This document shows positions 55,058-64,000 of a DNA stretch of 64,000 bases, in pieces. A model generated the notes under the pieces. It ran no database searches. It saw only the letters and a list, made by a program, of their open reading frames with translations, and had not been told where the DNA came from. Origin of the DNA: Zygnema cylindricum (Eukaryota; Streptophyta; Zygnematophyceae; Zygnematales; Zygnemataceae); the NCBI GenBank assembly GCA_037447655.1, contig JBBHKE010000813.1, positions 124,001 to 188,000 on the forward strand, in the 5' to 3' direction. The translations under genes were made by a program, and so were the position numbers. The stretch's first letter is position 1; each line of letters opens with the position of its first letter.

Positions 55058-55993
55058 GTAACACCAATGGCAAAAGGATGTGTAACACCAATGGAGTTTC
55101 GGCATAAGTTAGAGGGGGAAGAAACAGAACCAGGTGTTTATCAGTGAAATTTTTGAGTCAGGGGAGGATGATCCTATGACGCTAATACCTTACAGACAGA
55201 TAGTGGGAACTTTGCTATATTTCATCAATTGTACGTGTCTTGACATTACTGTAGCAGTTAGGATACAGAGCAGAAGTCTAGAAATTCCAGGAAATAAAAC
55301 CGTGATGCAGCAAGAAGAGTTTTAAGATACTTGGAAGGAACTAAAGTCCTCAAGCTCACACTAGGCGGAGGAGAAGTGAAGCTGCAAACATAAAGTGATG
55401 CAAGTTATGGCGACATGCCAAGCCAAAAATCCACTACGGGATTCGTTCTGCAAATTGGGAATGGGACTTGCTGTTGGAGCTGCAAACTTCAAAAGGTCAC
55501 GCCACAATCGATGATGGAGTTAGAATATATGGCAGCGAGCTCGGCCCCCAAAAAACTCTTACGGGTGAAATCCATGTTGCAACAATTGGGATATATGCAA
55601 GCTGGTCCACGGGGGATCTAGTGTGATAACCAGGCTGCCATTGCCATTGCTTCTAACCCGAGTCACCACTTCAAAAGTAAGCACATGGATGTAAGATTAC
55701 ACTTTGAAAGAGAAAAATTGTTCTCTAGAGTGATTAAAATATGTTATTTGCTAGATTCAAAAATGATTGATGATATGCTCACTAAAGCTCTTCCTGCTCC
55801 TAAGCTCAAGTATTGTAAAGACGCAGTGGGATTAAGTGAATAGCAGAATTGCTGCACCGCTATACTGCCATGCTGCGATAGTCCAACATTGAGATGTAGT
55901 GGAACAGGGTGATCTGCTAAATTGCTTTGTTGCTATGTTGCGATGCTGCGCTAGTTCGTCATCGCAGCTATGGAGTCTAAAGCTTTAGGGGAG
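55058..55993 (+). pseudogene. Copia D RNase H remnant
   Basis: Internal region reduced to the end of RT and RNase H: LIPYRQIVGTLLYFINCT (about 55180-55235), SQKSTTGFVLQIGNGTCCWS (55415 on), ELEYMAASSAPKKLL, CDNQAAIAIASNPSHHFKS (about 55620-55680) and MIDDMLTKALPAPKL. Several stops. Ends with the tract CTTTAGGGGAG at 55983-55993, just before the 3' LTR. Confidence 0.88.
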
Positions 55994-56941
55994 TGTTGGT
56001 TTTGGAAAGCTTTCAGCCTCAGCAAATTAGTAGGACGGTGGAAATATAGATCTATAAGGACACGCGTCGTCGTGTGAAACACAGTGCAGGTTTTGGATTG
56101 TTACCGACACCAGCATGTACGTGTCACACATAGAGTGGAACAACCCAGCTGCGACGCAGACGCGACAAGCACAGCTACGATAATCTTTGATACGATCTAT
56201 ACGGACAACACAACTGCGACGCACGGAGACAAAACGCAGCTGTGGCTTATTTGGTATAGGGCAACGCAGTTACGACGAAGATACAAATATTTGAATATGA
56301 TTAAGAATTGAACTGCGCAGCTGCGGTTGATATAAATCAGGTCAACGGACGAGATTCATAAGAGGATAAACAAGTGACGCGTTGACAAGTGCTTTGCAAT
56401 GGCAGGATGGATATATCTAGACGAGTGTCACTAAGCCGACGACAAGTATTTGAACAAATCTTCTGTATAGGATTCTTAGTAATATTGATTGTACGGTGAT
56501 ATATTAGTTTTAGCGTGATTAGGAGCACTTGACCATAGTGGAAGTTTAGTTCTTTAGACGTATCCCTTAGGGACACTTATATCGGCGGTACAACACTATG
56601 AAGTAGGACAACTGAGTGTAGAGTATAAAACTTAGAATGTAGAACATTTTATGTATCCAGACTTCTAGATTGTGTAATTTGCAAACTGTTTTTAGGAAAC
56701 TTCTAAGTTGCCTATCTTGGTGTATGTTGGATCAATTAGGCTGAAACTTTAGGAGTTGTCACTTTTTGTGATATTTCATACTATGGGTTACTTAGAAGGA
56801 GTTTGGACCTTTTTGTCAGATTTAGTGATCTCTAGAAAACAGCTGTTTGGTGGGATTCTTAATAAGCTTCTGTAAGTGAATTATGTCTACTTCTACTACT
56901 ATTGCTGCTGCTCCACTTGCTGTAGTGGTCGTAGAACAACA
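55994..56941 (+). repeat. Copia D 3' LTR (948 bp)
   Basis: Starts TGTTGGTTTTGG after the polypurine tract and ends GAACAACA at 56941. An inverted solo copy lies at 62396-63328. The frame that opens at 56883 (MSTSTTIAAAPLAVVVVEQ) is LTR sequence running into Gypsy RNase H, not a gene start. Confidence 0.92.
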
Positions 56942-58040
56942 CGCCAGATGGGTGTTAATTTTACACGAATACGATTTCACTATCATTCACCAAGCCGGTG
57001 AAATTCACGGGAATGCTGATGGACTAAGCATATACCCAAACCCTTCCACTCGAGATTCTACCGAGGCCCGGCATGATGTGGATCCCGAAATTGGTTTGGG
57101 ACTTATTTGGGCCTCCTCTTCCTTTATTTGGCTTCCTCGATCCGGGGGGGGTTTGTCTACTTTTTCTGCAGATGTGGAGGGGCAGGCACTTGTGAGAGCC
57201 GGACGTAAGGATAATTGGAATGACGTCGATTCTCTTTAGTCCCTCCAGCAAGGTTCTCCTCATTCCCATTTGTCTGGAGCGCAATTACCCCGTGTGGAAT
57301 CCCGGATGACGGTTTATGAATGAGAAAGGGGCATTTTTCTTAAAAAATGGGCAGATGGAACAAGGAAATTGGTTCCCATGCCAGCGGACCGCGAAACTCT
57401 GATCTCTTGCCTTCACCAACAATGTGGCCATTTCCGACAAAAGCAAACCACGTCCCTAGTAACCGGATCTTATAGGTTGCACGGGTTACTAACCTAGGTC
57501 AACCGAATTGTTCAGACGTGCTCTTCTTGCAATCGAGTCAAAGCCGCTTTTGACAAAAAGGGCGAAACAGAGCATCATTCTCTCCCCATTCGAAATTTTT
57601 TCTATCGATGGTCATTGGATCTTTTGGGACCTTTTCCAACCACCAAGCAAGGAAACCGTTTTGTGTTGGATATGATAGAACATTTTTCCAAATGGATCGA
57701 ATTGGTAGTTCTGCCCCGGAAAGAGTCCAAGTCAATTGCCGACGCCTTTTTGCAAAGAGGGCTGTCATTGTTTGGAGCTCTCGCAGAAGTTCTAACAGAC
57801 CATGGCTCCGAATTTGCCCAAGAATTTTCTAATAAATTGGAATTATGCCTCATTGATCACAGGCTGACGAGGTGTGACCATCCTCAAGCCGATGGATTAG
57901 CCCAAAGGTGTGTACAGACAGTGAAGCAGTCACTTTATAAATATGCAGTTGAAAAAGACTTGGGGGAGTGGGGCAAAAGGGTTCCCTGGATTGCTATGGG
58001 GTACAGGTTCAGTCGAAAAATTTCCCTCCACTCCTAAAGC
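56942..58040 (+). pseudogene. Gypsy element 2 RNase H end and integrase (segment 4 of 4)
   Basis: RNase H end ARWVLILHEYDFTIIHQAGE and GNADGLS, then a linker with SSFIWLPRSGGG (57105-57150), the H2C2 region (CLHQQCGHF ... CSSCNRVKAAF, 57408-57550) and the integrase core 57615-58037. The core keeps WSLDLLGPFP and VLTDHGSEFAQEF (both Asp), but GLAQRCVQTVK has Gln where the catalytic Glu belongs. It ends at about 58040, so no PHD finger is left in this copy. Confidence 0.92.
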
Positions 58041-58063
58041 CTTTACTTCATCTTGTTTGAAAA

Positions 58064-58504
58064 ATGTTAGAATACTGTAATGATCTCTCTTGTTTCTGTG
58101 TAGAGATGGAGAGTGCCAGATGGAGAGGTACAATCAAGATGAAAGTCAACACCCTCATCATAAAGTTGCCTAATGAGTATGAGAACATACTGTACCGAGT
58201 GCAAGAAATGGATGATAGTTCTTGGAAGTGGAATATAGTGGTCCGAATGATACTTGTATTGGAGAACACTATTGAGATTTAGAGAGGAGGAAAGAGCATT
58301 CAAGCTTTAGCTGCCGGAACAGACAAGTGGACGAAGGATTCGAGGAAGCCGTACAGCAGCTTCAAAGAACAAAGAGATGAGCATGGAGGACCGAGGCCCC
58401 CAAAAGGTCTTTGTCATTTTTGCAAAAAGTCGGGACACTTCATGTCGGAGTGTACCAAGCTACCAGAGCTGAGGCTCCAAGAGAACCGTGGAGAGGGTTC
58501 TTTC
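58064..58504 (+). pseudogene. Copia Gag fragment with zinc knuckle
   Basis: MLEYCNDLSCFCVEMESARW, then LPNEYENILYRVQEMDDSSW, a stop at 58281, then the zinc knuckle CHFCKKSGHFMSEC (about 58412-58455) and LRLQENRGEG. Similar to Copia X Gag. Cut by an LTR at 58505. Confidence 0.88.
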
Positions 58505-59806
58505 TGAAACTCTAAGACCTCCATTGGCCCTCAGAGTAAGCAGATCCAAAAGAAGCTAATCTAGATAGTGCCGACTCCAAGTTGATATAAACCCAAATGA
58601 CTGACACCTTGACAGTCAGAACCCCTAATATATATTCACCCGTGTGAAATAACAATTTCTGTGTGCTCAGTTCTGTTGTTTTTAGAAAGCTTTAGTCCTC
58701 TTTATGCCTCAGCTGTGAGAGAGAGCTGTTCAGGACTTAAGCTATTTTTGGTTGAGTTCGGTTCAGTACTTACCGAAATTAGTGTGATAGTGAAGTTGGG
58801 AGTTCACGGTTCATTCACACTTGGGACACGTGTCGTCACTTGGGAGAATGCGTGAGTATGTCCTCCGTGGACGTACGGAAATTCGGCAGGACCACTTGAC
58901 TTCGTGAAGTAAATTCTACGGTGCCAAATCCTCTAATCGGACCGCTGACAGCCGCCGCCAACAAATAGTGACGAGGCNNNNNNNNNNAACACCAGTTACT
59001 CGAACGATGTCAGAAGTATGAACAGCATCAGCGGCTCCTGATCGTCCGTCGGTACCTTCAGAGTGAGTCTCTTTCTCTGTACGTATCCCTCATCCTCTGT
59101 ATCGGGGAAACGTTTTACATCCTCGGTTTCTATTCTAAACTTGTATACTGGAGAGCCTATTCACGGCATGTCGTATCGGCAGGCGGAATAGGCAGTCCAG
59201 AACTATCTAGCTATGTGTATAACCCAAACTAAGTATTAATGGTATTTGGTGACGCTGTATAAAGTAAATTGTATAATGCCCTGCTTCACTTGTATTTTGA
59301 ACGTTCCGGCGTGCTTTATTACATGGCGTGCTTTATTTGGTTTGTTGTAGCTTAAAGTTACCTGTACGAGCCGTCGATCGCAAACAACATTTAATTTCGT
59401 CCATTGAAATTCGACGTTGTTTGGTTTATTTCGTGCGGTACATTATTTCGTGCGGCCTTGCAAGTTTTATGTTCACTTCGTCCCGTAATATGTTAAATGA
59501 AATATGTCGCAGTGGTTTATGGTAATTATGAATCAAACCCAATATGTGTATCGATCTATCAAGACCTGACGGATAAGGCGGACGGCTATGCTGTACGGCA
59601 CTTATCCGAGAGGTCATATGTTCAAATCTTATCTTTGGCTCCTACATTTTGCAAAGGGGCTATGTCTCCTACTCCCTATGCATGTCTCTTTCTCTGAGTG
59701 AGACTTCCATGGCTGCCTGCTAGTCCTCGGCGACTACGACAAGTATGAAGACTGTAGCAAGCTCATTGACCACAAGAGATATAATATAAAATACCCTATT
59801 TCAACA
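58505..59806 (-). repeat. Copia LTR with assembly gap
   Basis: Minus-strand LTR related to the solo LTR at 46084-47255: ends AGAGTTTCA (58505), starts TGTTGAAATAGGG (59806), next to a GATGGGGGTAG tract. Antisense tRNA-like module at 59560-59660 with GGATAAGGCG and GTTCAAATC (59620-59628). Ten N at 58978-58987. Confidence 0.8.
58978..58987. other. Assembly gap, 10 N
   Basis: Ten undetermined bases within a Copia LTR. True gap size unknown. Confidence 0.99.
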
Positions 59807-59818
59807 CACTACCCCCAT

Positions 59819-61360
59819 CTATTTCATTTCTTTTAGCTTATCTAAATGTACATGTCCAAGTCTCTTTTGCCATAACATTATATCATGAACACAAACATAA
59901 TAAAGTTTCTTCTTTTCATTGTTCAAAATCAGTATAAACATCCTTTGGTTACCCTTTTCAGCAATGAAATACACTTTCTCCTCAAAACTAGCAGTAAACA
60001 TTCCCTTTTTAGTGCAAGTGTCAAAACCTTTGTCATCCAACACAGATGTTGAGATGAGGTTTTTGTTCAATTCAAGAATAAACAACACATCAAAGAATGT
60101 AACTATAGATGTTTGTCCTTCCACTAATACTTTTAGATATATACCGATCTTACAAAAGTAGTAATGACTACCCTCCCATCTCAATACTCTATCTCTGCGG
60201 TGGGAATCTTTCTCAATTTTGTACATTTGTGTTTGTCTTTGCACATGTGCGTGGAGGCACCTGAATTTACAATCCTACCTGCTTCACCTATCAATCGATT
60301 GTAAGCACATTTCTGCTTCGGCCTCGGTTTTCGCCTCGAACTCCTCATCCAATAAGAGCTTATCATCCTCGTTCTCGGATTCCTCCTCATGTACCTGCGT
60401 CACAAGGGCCTTTTTCTTTCCTCTTGGAGGTCCACCGGTCTGCCCCTCCTTTAACCGAAGTTTGGTTAGTTTAGAACACTCCGTCATATAGTGTCTTGGT
60501 TTCTTGCAGAAATGGTACAACCCCTTGGAGACCCTCAGTCCGAACTCATCGGACTGATTTTTCTGTCCTACTCCTCTATAGTTTTCAACCAATTTCTTGG
60601 GATCCTTGTTCCTTCAATCGGATCCAGCAACCAAATTCTGTCCACTCTTTCCTCCCCTTCGGATCTCTATCGTATTCTCTCAAATGAGAATCATCCCTAC
60701 CACAAAATTCCGAATCCACCTGGAGTGTGGCAAATCTTGCACACGGTTGACTATGTTCTCGTAATCATCAGGTAACTTCATAATCAAACAATTGACCTTC
60801 ATCTTTTCAGTTTCAACTTGTCCACCACTCTCTAGCTCCATAAAAGGTGTCGCGTGCACATTACAAAAATCGAATATCTTCCCCCCTTTGTAGACATATG
60901 CATCAATTTTCTGATCAGCCAACTGCTCTTGCTGAATCGTACCCCTTCGGTACATCTCTGTGAGAGCTACCCATAGATCGGATCCTCTGTCTACTTACAA
61001 ATGAAAGGATGCAAGTTTTTCAGTAAGATGGCGGATGATAAGTGATTTGCCGCCATGTTTTTATAGTCCCAGGTATCAATATAATTCTCCTCATTCCTTG
61101 GAAATGGCGACATGAATGGTGAACCGGTTGTTATGGTCCTTTTCTTTTTCCACCATCTCCCTTTCCTTTGTCTCCTCCGGTGGATATGGATATCCATATC
61201 TGGTGAATCTACTTCCCCCAAACCCTGGGGGATGCCTAGACTAGATGGACGCCTCACTCGTCTACTCACTATTCCCCAAAACCTTTTCTCACATAGAGCT
61301 ACTGTCATCATACTCTCCCAATATATGAAGCTAGTTCCGTTAAGATGGGCACCCTAGAGG
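59819..61360 (-). pseudogene. Copia U Gag, protease and pre-integrase (integrase, RT and RNase H deleted)
   Basis: Gag at 60680-61311 (FWGIVSRRVRRPSSLGIP; KGGKIFDFCNVHATPF; LPDDYENIVNRVQDLP). Zinc knuckle at about 60500 as YHFCKKPRHYMTEC, with the first Cys lost. Protease at 60181-60390 reads RIVNSGASTHMCKDK, so the catalytic Asp is Asn. The pre-integrase domain (59819-59900, DIMLWQKRLGHVHLDKLKEM) directly adjoins the polypurine tract and LTR, so ~3 kb of pol is missing. Confidence 0.88.
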
Positions 61361-61374
61361 TTGGGCCCATATCC
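61361..61374 (-). promoter_or_regulatory. Copia U primer-binding site, degenerate
   Basis: Minus strand GGATATGGGCCCAA follows the LTR end TTTCA. Two differences from GGTTATGGGCCCAC over 14 bases. The ATG opens MGPTSRVP, but a frameshift soon follows. Confidence 0.72.
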
Positions 61375-62390
61375 TGAAACTGTGAGACCTCCATAGGTCC
61401 TCTGGGTGGGCAGCTCACACGAAGCCCCTAAGATAACCTTGACCCCTTTATGTTTCAACAAGAATAACTGCCACCCTCTGTCAATAACTCTGAAGAACTT
61501 CACCTAGGTGAAGAGAAGACTCCCTTGAGTCGATATCAAAAATAATGGCTTAATTTGCTCCACTAAGCAGTAAGTTATGAAATGTCAAAGATGACCATTT
61601 GTTGAGAAGCATTCTGGGAGAGAGGCTGTCTACCTCAGATTTTACTAAGTCCTAAACCCCTCTCTAACCCCTCTACTACTAGCATACGACACCAACAAAA
61701 TATTGTGTGGTACAGAAAGGTACTGGTGTCGGAGTACTTTCTATACGGCCATTGTACGGCATGGCCAAAAAGTTGACGCTTACCACAACCGGACTCGTTC
61801 TAAAATTCTCCGGACATGTCGCAAGCAAATGAGATGTCGCCACGTGTCTCTTGGTGTAGTGGCGACAGAAAACCGCCAAAATATCCACTGCGTGATATCG
61901 GCTCCTATTGTGGCCGTTCGATCAAAACCGACTTTCAATTTTAGCTGTCGAAACAAATGTGTGATATATTTGTTTCGTGCAGTACTCTAATCCGTGTTAT
62001 ACATAACCGATCGTATGTGCTACGAATCACTTCATTCCGTTAAATGAAATTCCTAATTTGTTTATGTATACGTATTTATCGTACCCTATATATCTCAACA
62101 CTGGTCCTAAACTACAGGACAAAGCTAAAGGCTACTTTGACGGACGGCAGGTACCAAGGTCAAATCCTGGGTTCGTCAATCCTTTTGGTAAATCTACAAA
62201 GGGTTGGTTGCCTGTCTCTCTATAAATCTTAGGTAGCCATGGCACTAGCTCCCTCTCTATCTTTTAGTGACTACGGTAAGTGTGGGGACTTGAGAGAGGA
62301 GTTAGAGGCAGACTGCCTTTGCTATTTTTTTGCCTTTATCTTACAAGTTTTAAACCTAGAAAATACCAAAAGAAAACATTAATTTCTACA
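61375..62390 (-). repeat. Copia U 5' LTR (1016 bp)
   Basis: Starts TGTAGAAATT at 62390 and ends GTTTCA at 61375. Antisense tRNA-like module at about 62110-62186 with GGTCAAATCC (62158-62167) and TTTT. It differs in its U3 start from the LTR at the other end of the element (58505-59806), so the two ends come from different copies. Confidence 0.85.
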
Positions 62391-62395
62391 GTTTT

Positions 62396-63328
62396 TGTTG
62401 TTCTACGACCACTGGAGCAGGTGGAGCATCAGCAGTAGTAGTGGAAGTAGACATAATCTCACTCACAGAAGCTTATCAAGAATCCTATCAAACAGTTGTT
62501 TTAGGCACAACACCAATTCTGTCACAAAGATCCAAAACTTACACAAACTATACCACAGTATAGAGTATAACAAAACTGACAACTCCCAAAGTTTCAACTC
62601 AATTGATCCAGCATATACCAAGATAGGTAACTCAAAATTTTCCCAAAAATAGTTTGCAAATTACAAAGTCTGGAGATCAAGATACATAAAATGTTCTACG
62701 TCCTAAGTTTTATACTCTATAATCAATTGCCCTACTTCATAGTGTTGTACCGCCGATACAAGTGTCCCTAAGAGATACGCCCAAAGAACTACACTTCCAC
62801 TAACGTCAAGTGCTCCTAATCACGCTAAAACTAATCTATCACTGTACAATCAATATTACTGAGAATCCTATACATGTGATTTGTTCAAATACTTGTCGCC
62901 GACTTAGTGACACTTGTCTGGATACGTGCATGCAGAACACTTGTCAGCAAGTCACTTGTTTATGCTCTTATGAATCTCGTTCGTTGACTTCATATCAACC
63001 GCAACTGAGCAGTTCAATTCTTAATCATATTCAAATATTTGTAGCTTCGTTGCAGTTGCATTGTCCTATACCAAAATAACCGCAATTGCGTTTGTCTTGT
63101 TGCGTCGTAGCTGTAGTGTCCGTACAAATTATATCAATGATTATCGCAAATGCGCTTGTCCCGTCTGCGTCGCAGCTGCGTTGTTCCACTATGTGTGACA
63201 CGTATATGCTGGTGTCAGTACCATTCCAAAACCTGCACTGTGTTTCAGACGACGACGCGTGTCCCTATAGATCTATATTTCCACCGTCCTTCTATTTTGT
63301 TGAGACTGAAAGCTTTCCAAAAACAACA
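62396..63328 (-). repeat. Solo LTR of the Copia D family (933 bp)
   Basis: Reverse complement of 55994-56941 along nearly its full length, from TGTTGTTCTACG to CCAAAAACAACA on plus. Flanked by GTTTT (62391-62395) and GTTTC (63329-63333), a probable 5-bp duplication with one change. Frames within it are not genes. Confidence 0.92.
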
Positions 63329-63333
63329 GTTTC

Positions 63334-64000
63334 AATATGTTTTTAAAGTTACTTTATGCTTAGCTTATCATTTGTTTTCAGAAGATGTTTTCAAACTTGG
63401 GTTGAGTATTTTCGTGTTTACGAAGAAAAAATAAAATCATTTTTTACATGGTGAATTTTATTTGATTTGGTTTAATTTTTTATTGTTTAAATTTTTTTGG
63501 GAGTTATACAAACAATTGACGAGTTTGCCTAGTTTTTTGTACTTTACGAAACTGTTTTGTCTTTGCAACCCTTTCTTTGCGGACAAGATGTTTTTTTAAA
63601 ACGAACATTTTTTGGTGTGAAAATTGGCTCAATCGAGCCCAATCGAAAGGGTTCAAGCGAAGTTTTGAAGTGCTCAAGTAACCACGTATATTAACAAAAC
63701 ATTCCCGAGGATCTTACCTCCCACGATTGTGCAAAGACTTGATCACGGTAAAATAAAGATCACTACCCTACGTATGCTCTCAAATTCATAAGCATACTGA
63801 CATAAAGAGACCCCCCCCAAATAAGTTTGTACATTGTAAGTGAGTGAAAATTGATGGTGAAGTTGTTTGGAATCTGTTATCTTTTATCAAACCCAAAGCA
63901 CGGGGGTCCTTATTCTATTTCTTAGTGTTGTGTGTCGGTAAATTTCTTATAAACCGATAATTATACATTAGAGCCCGATACATCGCTTGGTGACGAGCTG
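63334..64000. other. Unassigned sequence, no gene seen
   Basis: AT-rich sequence with T-runs and a C8 run near 63811. No coding frame, repeat copy or RNA that I can recognise. Confidence 0.5.

Noticed and set aside
56883-57239. A protein starting MSTSTTIAAAP
   Set aside because: The first ~19 codons are the end of the Copia D LTR; the rest is interrupted Gypsy RNase H.
62395-63434. Plus-strand frames in the right-hand end
   Set aside because: They lie in the inverted solo LTR of the Copia D family or in AT-rich flank and have no domain features.

Overview
This is a repeat-dominated stretch of a nuclear genome, most likely from a streptophyte (charophyte alga or early land plant). I see no host protein gene, rRNA gene, genuine tRNA gene or CRISPR array. 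Two things support a plant-lineage nucleus. The Copia primer-binding sites match the anticodon arm of a plant-type initiator tRNA-Met, and the window holds Ty3/Gypsy elements carrying a DNA cytosine methyltransferase, a capture reported (from memory) in charophyte algae and dinoflagellates. The species cannot be named from sequence alone.

Layout. 1-3876: a 40-bp satellite array with higher-order structure. 3877-6253: a deleted Copia relic and its LTR (-). 6254-9832: two 382-bp LTR-like repeats, then the 3' part of a Gypsy element (-) with integrase and a PHD-finger relic. 9833-13403: terminal-repeat-like segments and AT-rich spacer. 13404-21770: Gypsy element 1 (-), order gag, protease, DNMT, RT, RNase H, integrase, PHD finger. 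The DNMT is one open frame of 630 codons. 21775-22727: the rest of the repeat that element 1 split. 22728-31504: Copia copies X and Y (-) and Y' (+); Y and Y' form a large head-to-head inverted repeat. 31505-about 58040: Gypsy element 2 (+) of the same architecture, cut into four pieces by nested Copia insertions at 34719-40481, 43848-54129 and 54856-56941. Its reading frame rejoins across the target-site duplications. 58064-62390: Copia fragments and LTRs, including a 10-base N gap. 62396-63328: a solo LTR. 63334-64000: nothing recognised.

How the parts work together. The Gypsy family joins the usual retroelement enzymes to a DNMT3/DRM-like methyltransferase placed between protease and RT, and to a C-terminal PHD finger after integrase. 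Three copies support this order, which suggests an element that could read chromatin (PHD) and write DNA methylation (DNMT). All copies here are damaged, and the 630-codon DNMT has lost the motif VI glutamate. The Copia families have three notable features of their own: a primer-binding site complementary to the anticodon arm of initiator tRNA-Met, a Gag frame that runs through that site, and LTRs that each carry an antisense tRNA-like module followed by a T-run.
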